From Gemmatimonadaceae bacterium (GTDB taxonomy: Bacteria; Gemmatimonadota; Gemmatimonadetes; Gemmatimonadales; Gemmatimonadaceae): DNA of 64,000 nucleotides. Positions within the stretch are counted from its first letter, which is position 1, and each line of letters starts with the position of its first letter. Shown piece after piece: positions 42,573-52,144 of this stretch. Location: the NCBI GenBank assembly GCA_030835125.1, contig JAUQWM010000037.1, forward strand, positions 124,001 to 188,000. The letters are read 5' to 3'. A program made the translations under genes and the position numbers. A model generated the notes under the pieces. The model saw nothing but the letters and a program-made list of their open reading frames with translations, ran no database searches and was not told the DNA's origin.

Positions 42573-42576
42573 CGGG

Positions 42577-43833
42577 CTATCGCCCCGCGGCCAGCCGGCC
42601 AGTCGCGATCCGGATCCCGCCCGAGTCGCCGGGCTGCGTCCACGCGAGGACGAGGTCACGACCGGTCCGGACCATGCGCGGAAAACCACTGGCGCGCGCG
42701 GCCGCTGAGCTGGCGATGACCATTGCCTTCGACATCACGCCGCCCTGGGCCACGGCCCGCATGCGCACTTCGGCGACCTCGCCTCCGGCGCGCTCGAGCC
42801 AGGTCACGATCGCGCGACCGTCGCCGTCGAGCTCGACGTCCACGCGGCCGACCGGGTTGCCATCGTCCACGCGGATCGGTGCCGCGAACGTCGCCCCGGC
42901 GTCCGTGGAAAACGCCACGTTGACCTTCGCCGTGTCCCGGGCGCCGGTGAACCACGCCACGGCGACCAGGTTGCTGTCGGCGGCAATGGAGGGGCCGTTC
43001 ACCGGGCATCCCTCGATATGCCAGTCGTCGGCATGCACGCGCGCGGGCATCGTCCACGTCCCGTTGAGACGCCGCAGGATCGAGATGTCGCGGATCTCCT
43101 CGGTCGAACGGTCCCGGTACACGACCGCCGGTCCCTGCGCAGTCATGGCCGCCGACGTCTGGCAGCAGTCGCAGATGCGCCCGTCGATCATCTGGTTCGG
43201 GGAGACGCCGCCGTCGGGTCCGATGCGGCTGTTGGCCAGTTGCATCGACCCGCCATGACTGCCCTCATGCTCGCCACCGCCGGTTGCGCGACCGTCCAGC
43301 CAGACCGCCTCGATGGAGTCCGTGCCGGCGTCGAAGAACGAGACGAAGCCGTGTTCGGCCGCCACCCCGTCGTCATGCAGCAGTCGCGGCTCGGACCAGG
43401 CACGGCCGTCGTCGCTCTGCTTGATCATGACGTCGTACGAGTACCGGCCCCCCGGGCGGCGCTGCAGCCAGTGCACGATCACCCTACCGGAGCGCCCCAC
43501 GTACACGGACGGGAAGTCGGCCCAGTTCACGAACAGGTCGTTGCGCGCGAGCAGGTTCTGGGTGGGCCACCAGCCCGTACTGTCCCGCACGGCGAGGCGC
43601 AGGGCAACGTTGGAGTCGGGAGCCGGCTCGAGCCATGACAGGTACACACGCCCCTCGCCATCCACGGCGAGGTTCGGCTCCCCGCTGGCGATTCCGGCCG
43701 GCGATTCGATCGTGGCAAGCGCCACGATCGGTGGCGCGTCGGCGGCCACCGGCTTCTCATCCGAGCCGCCACGAGCACAGGCCGCGAGCGCGGCCACGGT
43801 GAGGGCGGCCGCGACACGATGCGGAAAAGTCAT
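42577..43833 (-). CDS. Sialidase-like BNR lipoprotein with a CxCC motif
   Basis: 418 residues from ATG 43833 with a lipoprotein signal (LTVAALAACARGG). The fold is a sialidase-type propeller (STDAGATFAAPIRVDD, LAVDGEGRVYLSWLE) but sialidase catalytic residues are not evident. Two cysteine sites stand out: DGRICDCCQTSAA (CxCC) and WHIEGCPVNGPS, with a nearby cluster EHEGSHGGS. This could be a metal or heme site. The TlpA-like gene four bases downstream supports a thiol-dependent role. Function unknown. Confidence 0.78.
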   Translation of the reverse strand: MTFPHRVAAALTVAALAACARGGSDEKPVAADAPPIVALATIESPAGIASGEPNLAVDGEGRVYLSWLEPAPDSNVALRLAVRDSTGWWPTQNLLARNDLFVNWADFPSVYVGRSGRVIVHWLQRRPGGRYSYDVMIKQSDDGRAWSEPRLLHDDGVAAEHGFVSFFDAGTDSIEAVWLDGRATGGGEHEGSHGGSMQLANSRIGPDGGVSPNQMIDGRICDCCQTSAAMTAQGPAVVYRDRSTEEIRDISILRRLNGTWTMPARVHADDWHIEGCPVNGPSIAADSNLVAVAWFTGARDTAKVNVAFSTDAGATFAAPIRVDDGNPVGRVDVELDGDGRAIVTWLERAGGEVAEVRMRAVAQGGVMSKAMVIASSAAARASGFPRMVRTGRDLVLAWTQPGDSGGIRIATGRLAAGR

Positions 43834-43884
43834 GCCGGAAAGTGTGGCGCGCGAGGCCGGACAGTCAACGCCCGCGGCCGTGCC

Positions 43885-44058
43885 CTAGAATTCCCGCTTC
43901 TTCATCTCCTTGAAGATCCGGTTCGCGTCGCTGTCGTCGCGATCCTGCGGCCGTGTCGCGTCGAGCGTGTCGTCGTACGACCGCTGCGACGCCGGCTTCA
44001 CCTTGGCGGCCTTGGCGGCATTCCGCTTGGCCAGCGCCCTGATCTGCTTCTCGTTCAT
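43885..44058 (-). CDS. 57-residue charged protein, last gene of a coupled operon
   Basis: Translates as a lysine/arginine-rich, probably helical protein: [20 protein letters not shown], then [20 protein letters not shown], ending [12 protein letters not shown]. Its ATG overlaps the TGA of the amidohydrolase gene, and GAGGTGAGGGG lies inside the end of that gene as a ribosome binding site. It has no membrane segment or known motif. Strong translation signals make a real gene likely despite the small size. Confidence 0.65.
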   Translation of the reverse strand: MNEKQIRALAKRNAAKAAKVKPASQRSYDDTLDATRPQDRDDSDANRIFKEMKKREF

Positions 44059-45368
44059 CTGCGCCCCTCACCTCGCTGTGGTTCCTGCGTGACGATTGCT
44101 TTCCCACCCTTCATGACGAACCGCACCTGCCGGACGGCAGAAATCGAAGTCGTCGGGTCCCCCTCGACCGCAATCAGGTCGGCCAGCAGGCCCGCCTTGA
44201 CCTGCCCGATCCGATCGCCCTGCCGGAGTACCCTGGCCGTCACCGAGGTTGCCATCCGCAGGACGTCCAGGGGGGACATCCCGTAGTCGACAAGGATCTC
44301 CAGTTCCCGGGCATTGTCGCCGTGAGCAAAGACACCAACGTCGCTGCCGTTGCAGATCGTGACACCGGCCGCGAGGGCCGCCTTGAGGCTGGCCCGCTTC
44401 TGCGCGAAGCGCGCCGGCTCGGGGTCGACGCCCTTCCTCCACCCGGCGTACTGGGCGGTGGCATCGCCGGCCGCGACGGTCGGGCAGAGGGCGACGCCGC
44501 GCTCCGCCATGAGCCTGAAGACCTCCGGGGTGCCGTTGTCGCCGTGGTCGATCGTCGCGACCCCGGCCACGACCGCGCGGCGCATGCCCTCGGCGGTGGA
44601 GGCGTGCGCGACCACCGGACGGCCGCTGCTGGACGCGATGTCGACCACGCGTCGCAGTTCCTCCTCGGTGAACGCCGGCCGCGCCTCGCCGTTCGGACCC
44701 CACCGGTAGTCCGCGTAGACCTTGATCCAGTCGGCGCCGTGGCGGATCTGGTCGCGCACGACGCGGGAGAGGTCCTCGAGCCCCGCGGCCTCCTCGGCGC
44801 CCTGGGGGATGTCCCACTCGGTGGCGAAGCCGCGCGGGGCGTAACTGCCCTTCATCACGATCGCGCGCGTCGTGACGATGAGGCGCGGGCCGGGGATGAT
44901 CCCCTGGTCCACCGCGTCCCGGAGGCCGACGTCGGCGTACCCGGCGCCCTCGGTCCCCAGGTCGCGCAGTGTGGTGAACCCCGCGCGGAGCGTCCGCGCG
45001 AGGTGCACCGTGGCGCGCGCCACGCGCAGGCCTAACGACTCACGGAGGACCTGGTCCTCCCACGAAGTCTCGTTGTACGGATGCAGCAGGACGTGCGAGT
45101 GGGCGTCGATGAGGCCGGGCAGGAGCGTCAGCCCGGGCAGGTCCACCACGTCGGCGTCGCGCGGGACGGCCACGTCGGCCGCCGGTCCCACGGCCTCGAT
45201 CCGCTCGCCGCGCACGAGCACGACGTACCCCGCGTGCATCGCGGGCCCGACGCCGTCGAACACGCGCGCCGGCCGCAGGAGCACGGGGCGGGGTGGAGGG
45301 GCGGCGGCGCGCTGTGCGCCGGCATCGCCTGCCGCCGCGAGCAGGAGCAGCAGCCAGGCGGTCCGCAT
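44055..45368 (-). CDS. Secreted metal-dependent amidohydrolase (imidazolonepropionase-like/prolidase-like)
   Basis: 437 residues from ATG 45368 with a signal peptide ([19 protein letters not shown]). Metal and catalytic residues expected of the subfamily are present: [12 protein letters not shown], candidate carboxylated lysine in DWIKVYADY, His in [10 protein letters not shown], His in TIDHGDNG, Asp in [12 protein letters not shown]. Exported relatives hydrolyse Xaa-Pro or other acyl-amino acid bonds. Its start overlaps the stop of the DUF502 gene (ATGA). Confidence 0.9.
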   Translation of the reverse strand: MRTAWLLLLLAAAGDAGAQRAAAPPPRPVLLRPARVFDGVGPAMHAGYVVLVRGERIEAVGPAADVAVPRDADVVDLPGLTLLPGLIDAHSHVLLHPYNETSWEDQVLRESLGLRVARATVHLARTLRAGFTTLRDLGTEGAGYADVGLRDAVDQGIIPGPRLIVTTRAIVMKGSYAPRGFATEWDIPQGAEEAAGLEDLSRVVRDQIRHGADWIKVYADYRWGPNGEARPAFTEEELRRVVDIASSSGRPVVAHASTAEGMRRAVVAGVATIDHGDNGTPEVFRLMAERGVALCPTVAAGDATAQYAGWRKGVDPEPARFAQKRASLKAALAAGVTICNGSDVGVFAHGDNARELEILVDYGMSPLDVLRMATSVTARVLRQGDRIGQVKAGLLADLIAVEGDPTTSISAVRQVRFVMKGGKAIVTQEPQRGEGRR

Positions 45369-45963
45369 CAGTCGCCGGTCACCGCGGCGGCGGCCGGCTC
45401 CGGGACGGCGTCGGGGCGCGGGATTTCGGTCACGCCGCCCGACACGATGAAGGCCATCACCGCCGCGCTCGAGGCATCCAGGCGCTTCACCACGGAGGCG
45501 GGGAACACGTACACCTGGCCGGCCCAGTGATACGACTGGGGCACGTACACCGAGACCAGGGACGCCTCCCCGAGTTGGGCGAGGGATTCCTGGGTGATGA
45601 ATCCCAGCACGTAGGCGTTTCCGCTGGTCAGCAACTGGACCAGGACCGGCTTGTCGAACTTCCGCTTCTCGCCCACGAATGCCTTCACCAGGTCGCGAGT
45701 CGATCCGTAGACGAGGTTCACGAACGGCAGCCGGTTCAGCAGGCTGTCGAAGATCGACATCGCGCCACGGCCGAGCAGGTTGGAGCCGAGGAACCCGACG
45801 AGGGTGATCAGGACCAGCGTGGCGATGAAGCCGGCGCCGGGGATCGGCAGGTGAAGCCAGCCGTCGACGGCCTGGAACAGCGCGACGCAGACGTAGATCG
45901 TGACGGCGACGGGCGCGAGGAGGACGAGCCCCCTGAAGAAATAGGCAACGAGCCGCCGGCCCA

Positions 45964-45964
<1 letters not shown>
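45368..45964 (-). CDS. DUF502 family membrane protein
   Basis: 198 residues from ATG 45964 with two N-terminal membrane helices ([45 protein letters not shown]) and a soluble domain with family motifs [20 protein letters not shown] and [17 protein letters not shown]. The function of DUF502 is unknown. Both ends overlap neighbours by ATGA, linking it to the MBL-rhodanese and amidohydrolase genes. Confidence 0.88.
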
Positions 45965-47415
<1,451 letters not shown>

Positions 47416-47421
47416 GACAGG

Positions 47422-47427
47422 TCCTCC
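47422..47427 (-). promoter_or_regulatory. Ribosome binding site deciding the GTG start of the MBL-rhodanese gene
   Basis: GGAGGA on the minus strand, six bases before GTG 47415. It settles the start against a frame that stays open for another 39 codons. Confidence 0.75.
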
Positions 47428-47530
47428 GGTGACGACAACAAAGCGGTAAGCATGGGCGGCAACGTAAGCTAGTCCGTCTTGCCGTGGTGCGGCCACTCCG
47501 CGCCGCGCGTCCGGGCGGCGCCCCGCCAAC

Positions 47531-47567
47531 ACAAAGCGCCCCCGTCCGGAAGTCCGGGCAGGGGCGC
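47531..47567 (-). terminator. Probable rho-independent terminator after the cytochrome c gene
   Basis: Minus-strand hairpin GCGCCCC ... GGGGCGC (outer arms 47561-47567 and 47536-47542) with a further GC-rich inner stem, then TTTGTG. It lies 15 bases beyond the cytochrome stop and before the MBL-rhodanese promoter region, so it separates the two transcripts. Confidence 0.65.
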
Positions 47568-47581
47568 CGAGGTGAGGCTGG

Positions 47582-48481
47582 CTACCGGCCTCCGGCAGCC
47601 TTCGGCGGAACCGTCTTGAGGTAGAGGTAGAGCGCCCTGGTCTCGAGGTCGGTCATGAGGCGGGTCATGGGGATCGGCATCGACAGGGTGTCGATGGCGA
47701 TGCCGTTGGGACGCATACCCTCACGCAGCGCCTTGAAGAAGTCGGCCTCGGTCCACGACCCGATGCCTTCGGGCGTGATGTTCGCGGCGGGCTTCATGTC
47801 GGGCGGAGCACCCGGGATCGGGCCGCCGGAGAGCGTGGCGCCGTGGCAGGAAGTGCAGCCGCCGATCTCGGCGAGGTACCGGCCGTAGTCGGCGGTCGTG
47901 TCCGCGGCGGGTGGGGCGCTGCGCCGCGCCACGTGATCCATCGCCTTCGCCTCGAACATGTCATCGAGGTCGCCCTTCAGGAGGAGTACCCGTCCCACCA
48001 GCCCCCAGGACTGTGCCGGCAACTCGCGATTGACCGGCGGGACCTTCCGGAGGTAGGCAACCAGCGCGCCGACGTCGTCGTCGCCCATGTGCCAGTAGGC
48101 CCGGGAGGGCATGATGGCGAGCGCGCGTCCGGTCGGCGCGATGCCGTGGCGGATGGCGCGCAGGAAATCGTCGTCGGTGCGGGCGGCGCCAATGCCGCCC
48201 TCACCCGAGGTGAGGTTCGGCGCGATGACGCGGGCCATCGGGAGCCCGTCGATCATCACCTGGCCCCCGAGGTCGGCGCCATGGCAGTCGACACACTTGG
48301 CGATGGCCGTCGCGAGGTGCCTCCCCTTCTCGATCGACGCGGAATCGCTCGGGATTGGTGGCGATGCGTCGCTGTACTCGATGCGGCTGTTGAGCTTCTG
48401 CGTCGAGAAGACGAAGATCGACGCCAGGATCATCAGGCAGACCAGGACGATTCCGCCAAGTATCTTTCCGAGGGTTTTCAT
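47582..48481 (-). CDS. Membrane-anchored diheme cytochrome c
   Basis: 299 residues from ATG 48481. An N-terminal helix (ILGGIVLVCLMILASIFVFS) anchors it. Two class I heme sites are visible, CVDCH and CTSCH, with distal methionines likely in the PSRAYWHMGDDDVGALVAYLR region and TLSMPIPMTRLMTDLETRALYLYL. The two halves are tandem cytochrome domains facing the periplasm, likely passing electrons to an oxidase or from a dehydrogenase not encoded here. Confidence 0.9.
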   Translation of the reverse strand: MKTLGKILGGIVLVCLMILASIFVFSTQKLNSRIEYSDASPPIPSDSASIEKGRHLATAIAKCVDCHGADLGGQVMIDGLPMARVIAPNLTSGEGGIGAARTDDDFLRAIRHGIAPTGRALAIMPSRAYWHMGDDDVGALVAYLRKVPPVNRELPAQSWGLVGRVLLLKGDLDDMFEAKAMDHVARRSAPPAADTTADYGRYLAEIGGCTSCHGATLSGGPIPGAPPDMKPAANITPEGIGSWTEADFFKALREGMRPNGIAIDTLSMPIPMTRLMTDLETRALYLYLKTVPPKAAGGR

Positions 48482-48619
48482 GCGCTGAATGCGGGAAGGG
48501 GTGAACGCCGGCCTGGACCGAGAGCGGTCGCGACAATGATCTGCTGCATGGCACGCACAATCGCAAGTCACAAATCGCGCCGGCGGGCCTTCCGTCGCGG
48601 GTCCGCCTGACGCGGTCCG

Positions 48620-48640
48620 GGTATCCCCGCGCAGGATACC
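48620..48640. promoter_or_regulatory. Inverted repeat upstream of the arginine decarboxylase gene
   Basis: Perfect GGTATCC-N7-GGATACC, ending 19 bases before the TATAGT element of speA. Position at about -35 to -50 of the predicted start fits an operator or activator site. A second short inverted repeat (GGGGT/ACCCC, 48644-48658) follows. Confidence 0.45.
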
Positions 48641-48659
48641 GTCGGGGTCCGGAACCCCA

Positions 48660-48665
48660 TATAGT
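48660..48665 (+). promoter_or_regulatory. speA: -10 element (TATAGT) of a likely leaderless speA promoter
   Basis: TATAGT ends exactly seven bases before the ATG at 48673 and no ribosome binding site intervenes, so transcription would begin at or next to the start codon. Confidence 0.5.
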
Positions 48666-48672
48666 TCGCGCC

Positions 48673-50649
48673 ATGACGAGCACCCGGGCCCCACAGACGC
48701 CGGCATCGCCGGCGCCCGCCGCGCTGGCCACGCCGGAGTGGTCGGTAGAGGACGCGAAATCCCTGTACAACGTTGACGGCTGGGGAGCCGGGTTCTTCGA
48801 CATCAATGCCGGCGGCAACGTCGTCGTGCGCCCGGACCCCTCGCGCGCCGATCGCACGCTGGACCTGCACGACCTCGCCATGGACCTGGAGGAGCAGGGC
48901 GTCGCCCTTCCCGTGCTCCTGCGCTTCTCCGACATCCTGCAGAGCCGGATCGAGCTCCTCAGCGAGCGGTTCGAGTCGGCCATCCGCGAGTTCGAGTACA
49001 CCGGCGGCTACACGACCGTCTACCCCATCAAGGTCAACCAGCAGCGCCACGTCGTCGAGGAGATCTTCGAATTCGGGCGCAAGCACCAGGTGGGCCTCGA
49101 ATGCGGCTCGAAGCCGGAACTCCAGGCGGTCCTGGGCCTGACCGAATCCACCGAGCACCTGATCGTCTGCAACGGCTACAAGGACGAGGAGTTCATGCGC
49201 CTGGCGTTGATGGGCCAGCGCCTCGGCCACCGCGTCTTCATCGTGCTGGAGCAGTTGAGTGAGCTCGACGTGCTGCTGGACGCCGCCACCGACCTTGGCG
49301 TGGTGCCGATGGCCGGCGTGCGGATCAAGCTGGCGACCGAGGGATCCGGGCGCTGGGCGCAGAGCGGCGGCGAGAAGTCGAAGTTCGGGCTCGGTGCCGC
49401 GGAGCTGGTGCGGCTGGTGGACCGGCTCCGCGAACGTGGCCAGCTCGACATCCTCAAGCTGATCCACTTCCACCTCGGCAGCCAGATCACCGACATCCGG
49501 TACATCAAGACCGCGCTGGGCGAGATCACGCGGTTCTACCTGGAGCTGCGCGCGATGGGCGTCGACGTCACGCACGTCGACGTCGGGGGCGGGCTCGGGG
49601 TCGACTATGACGGGACCAGCTCCACCAGCAACGCGAGCGTGAACTACACGCTGCAGGAATACGCGAACGACGTCATCTACACGATCGCCGAGGTCTGCCG
49701 CGACCAGAACCTCCCGATGCCGCATGTCATCAGCGAGTCGGGGCGCGCGCTGACGGCGCACCACGCGCTCCTGCTCCTGAAGGTGATCGACGTCGAGTCA
49801 CAGGCCGAGCACGCCGTGCCCGAATTGCCGGCGGATGCGCCGCCGCTCCTGCACGAGATGGTGGAGGACTACAAGACCCTCGGCAAGAAGCGCCTGCCCA
49901 AGCGGAAGGTGATCGAGATCTTCCACGACGCGTCCTTCGACAAGGAGCGCGGCCAGCAGCTGTTCACCGCCGGCGTCGTGAGCCTCCGCGATCGCGCCAC
50001 GGCGGAGACGATCTACTTCGCCACCGTCAATCGGGTGGCGCAACTGGTGGAGGAGTCGCCGAACGGCTACGACGACATCCTCAAGGACCTCCGGTCAGTG
50101 CTGGTCGACCGGTACTTCTGCAACTTCTCGCTCTTCCAGTCGCTGCCGGACTCGTGGGCGATCGACCAGCTCTTCCCCATCATGCCGATCCACCGGCACC
50201 TCGAGCGCCCGTCACGTCGCGGGACGCTGCAGGACATCACCTGCGACTCGGATGGGAAGATCGAGCGGTTCATCGGCGGGAAGGCGGGCGGGGAGCCCAG
50301 CCTGCCGTTGCATGAGTTCCATGACGCCGACCAGTACCTGCTCGGGGTGTTCCTGACCGGCGCCTACCAGGAGATCCTCGGCGACCTGCACAACCTGTTC
50401 GGCGACACGAACGCCGTGCATATCCGCCTGTCCGATTCAGGGTACGAAATCACGGACCTGGTGCACGGTGACACGGTCACGGAGGTGCTGAACTACGTGC
50501 AGTTCCGCGCGAGCGACCTGCTGGCGACGTTCCGCCGGAAGGTGACGGCGGCGACCGGCCTGACGCGGCCCGAATCGAACACGTTCATCGCCGAGTATGT
50601 CGCGGGCCTCGAAGGGTACACGTACCTGGAGGGTGAGGCGGCGCGGTGA
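48673..50649 (+). CDS. speA: Biosynthetic arginine decarboxylase
   Basis: 658 residues, the same length as E. coli SpeA. PLP binds Lys120 in TVYPIKVNQQ; other family motifs are LECGSKPEL, IHFHLGSQITDIRYIK, VDVGGGLGVDYDG and ISESGRALTAHHA in the alanine-racemase-like barrel, followed by the DRYFCNFSLFQSLPDSWAIDQLFPIMPIHR segment with the second active-site residues. It converts arginine to agmatine for polyamine synthesis. Divergent from the cytochrome gene with 191 bases between starts; no polyamine partner genes nearby. Confidence 0.97.
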   Translation: MTSTRAPQTPASPAPAALATPEWSVEDAKSLYNVDGWGAGFFDINAGGNVVVRPDPSRADRTLDLHDLAMDLEEQGVALPVLLRFSDILQSRIELLSERFESAIREFEYTGGYTTVYPIKVNQQRHVVEEIFEFGRKHQVGLECGSKPELQAVLGLTESTEHLIVCNGYKDEEFMRLALMGQRLGHRVFIVLEQLSELDVLLDAATDLGVVPMAGVRIKLATEGSGRWAQSGGEKSKFGLGAAELVRLVDRLRERGQLDILKLIHFHLGSQITDIRYIKTALGEITRFYLELRAMGVDVTHVDVGGGLGVDYDGTSSTSNASVNYTLQEYANDVIYTIAEVCRDQNLPMPHVISESGRALTAHHALLLLKVIDVESQAEHAVPELPADAPPLLHEMVEDYKTLGKKRLPKRKVIEIFHDASFDKERGQQLFTAGVVSLRDRATAETIYFATVNRVAQLVEESPNGYDDILKDLRSVLVDRYFCNFSLFQSLPDSWAIDQLFPIMPIHRHLERPSRRGTLQDITCDSDGKIERFIGGKAGGEPSLPLHEFHDADQYLLGVFLTGAYQEILGDLHNLFGDTNAVHIRLSDSGYEITDLVHGDTVTEVLNYVQFRASDLLATFRRKVTAATGLTRPESNTFIAEYVAGLEGYTYLEGEAAR

Positions 50650-50654
50650 GTTGA

Positions 50655-50682
50655 GGCATCAGGCATCGGGCATCAGGCATCA
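50655..50682 (+). repeat. GGCATCA heptamer array (left arm of second long hairpin)
   Basis: Four units (GGCATCA, GGCATCG, GGCATCA, GGCATCA) starting five bases after the speA stop. Inverted complement of the array at 50703-50751. Confidence 0.9.
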
Positions 50683-50702
50683 GGGTCGGAGATGCGCGAC
50701 CC
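50683..50702. terminator. Inner hairpin of the second heptamer element
   Basis: GGGTCG / CGACCC with an eight-base loop, sitting directly between the two heptamer arms so that the whole element can fold as one stem of about 34 bp with a single mismatch. Probably ends both convergent transcripts; there is no T-tract. Confidence 0.5.
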
Positions 50703-50751
50703 CGATGCCTGATGCCTGATGCCTGATGCCTGATGCCTGATGCCTGATGCC
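50703..50751 (-). repeat. TGATGCC heptamer array (right arm of second long hairpin)
   Basis: One CGATGCC then six exact TGATGCC units, ending nine bases before the stop of the superoxide dismutase gene on the other strand. Confidence 0.9.
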
Positions 50752-50760
50752 TGGCAGGGC

Positions 50761-51372
50761 CTACCCCCCGAACCGCTCTGCCACCGCCTTCCAGTTGACC
50801 ACGTTCCACCACGCGCCGATGTAGTCCGGCCGGCGGTTCTGGTACTTCAGGTAATACGCGTGTTCCCACACGTCCAGGCCCAGCAGGATGTCGCGGGCGG
50901 CGATCCCGTCCATCAGGGGGTTGTCCTGGTTCGGCGTCGATGAGATCGACAAGGTGCTTCCCTTGCGGGTGAGCCACGCCCATCCGGAGCCGAATCGTCC
51001 CGTGCCGGCGGCGGCGAACTGTTCCTTGAACGTGGCGAAGCTGCCGAAGGACGTCGAGATCGCGGTCCCCAGCGCCCCGGTCGGCTCACCGCCACCAGAC
51101 GGCGCCATCAGGGTCCAGAACAGCGAGTGATTCCAGTGCCCGCCGCCGTTGTTCCGGACCGCCGTCCGCACGTCGTCCGGCACGCCCGCCAGGTTCGACA
51201 GCAGGCCCTCGAGGGATTGCTCGTGGAGCGCCGAGTGCTTGTCGAGTGCGGCGTTCAGGTTGTTGACGTACGCCTGGTGATGCTTGCCATGGTGAATCTG
51301 CATCGTCGCCGCGTCGATGTGCGGCTCGAGGGCATCGAAGGCGTACGGCAGCGCGGGCAGGGTGTGCGGCAT
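50761..51372 (-). CDS. Superoxide dismutase, Fe/Mn family
   Basis: 203 residues from ATG 51372 (GGAGAG upstream). Metal ligands are in [22 protein letters not shown] and [28 protein letters not shown]. The GGG after APS and other positions fit the Mn-type or cambialistic forms better than strict Fe enzymes, but metal cannot be settled from sequence alone. No signal peptide, so cytoplasmic. Confidence 0.95.
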   Translation of the reverse strand: MPHTLPALPYAFDALEPHIDAATMQIHHGKHHQAYVNNLNAALDKHSALHEQSLEGLLSNLAGVPDDVRTAVRNNGGGHWNHSLFWTLMAPSGGGEPTGALGTAISTSFGSFATFKEQFAAAGTGRFGSGWAWLTRKGSTLSISSTPNQDNPLMDGIAARDILLGLDVWEHAYYLKYQNRRPDYIGAWWNVVNWKAVAERFGG

Positions 51373-51421
51373 TGCGTGCTCTCCGGGATGAAGTCGGCCT
51401 CGGAGCGCAGCCATGCCGCGA

Positions 51422-52048
51422 TCACGGCTTCCGGTTGCGCTCCCTCCACCACCCGATGATGCCGGGCAGGATCGACAGGAAGATCACCACGATGATAACG
51501 ACTTCGATGTACCTGTCGATCCCCGGAACGTAGCGACCGAGGAAGTACCCCGTGAAGAGCATGGACCAGATCCACACGGTCCCGCCGAGCACGTTGTAGA
51601 GGGCGAACGTGCGGTAGTCCATCCTGGCAACCCCGGCCACAAGCGGGGCGAACGTCCGGATGATCGGCATGAACCGCGCGAGGAAGATCGTCTTGGCGCC
51701 ATGGCGCTCGTAGAACGCGTGCGCGCGTTCCACGTGCTTCTTCTTGAAGAAGAACGACTCGTCGCGCACGAAGATCCTCGGCCCGGTGACGCGGCCCACC
51801 CAGAAGTTCAGGGCGTCCCCCGCGATGGCGGCCACGTTCAGCAGGGCGCCGAGCAGGTAGACGTTCATGTCGAGGCCCGTCGCGATCAGCAGGCCGGCCG
51901 TCACCAGCAGCGAGTCCCCCGGCAGGAAGAACCCGAAGAAGAAGCCCGTCTCGACGAAGATGATCGCGATGAGGCCGATGTACCCGGCCCATTGCACCAG
52001 CGCGTTCAGGTCGCGCAGTCGCTCGAACAACTCCATGAAGCCGGGCAT
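51422..52048 (-). CDS. DedA family membrane protein
   Basis: 208 residues from ATG 52048 (ATG 52036 also possible). Family features are clear: [22 protein letters not shown] near the N-terminus, [17 protein letters not shown], and [28 protein letters not shown]. DedA proteins flip undecaprenyl phosphate or other lipids and support proton-motive-force homeostasis. Located 49 bases upstream of the superoxide dismutase gene on the same strand. Confidence 0.93.
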   Translation of the reverse strand: MPGFMELFERLRDLNALVQWAGYIGLIAIIFVETGFFFGFFLPGDSLLVTAGLLIATGLDMNVYLLGALLNVAAIAGDALNFWVGRVTGPRIFVRDESFFFKKKHVERAHAFYERHGAKTIFLARFMPIIRTFAPLVAGVARMDYRTFALYNVLGGTVWIWSMLFTGYFLGRYVPGIDRYIEVVIIVVIFLSILPGIIGWWRERNRKP

Positions 52049-52144
52049 GCGGGAATGACGGAGGGGTGGTGGAATCGGCGGGGGCGATCGGCAGGGAACG
52101 GTTCCCTGACTTGCCCGGCCGCGACCGCGAACGCAGACTGCATT

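Noticed and set aside
42577-43833. A true sialidase
   Set aside because: The propeller pattern fits, but the arginine triad and catalytic residues are not evident, while a CxCC motif is.
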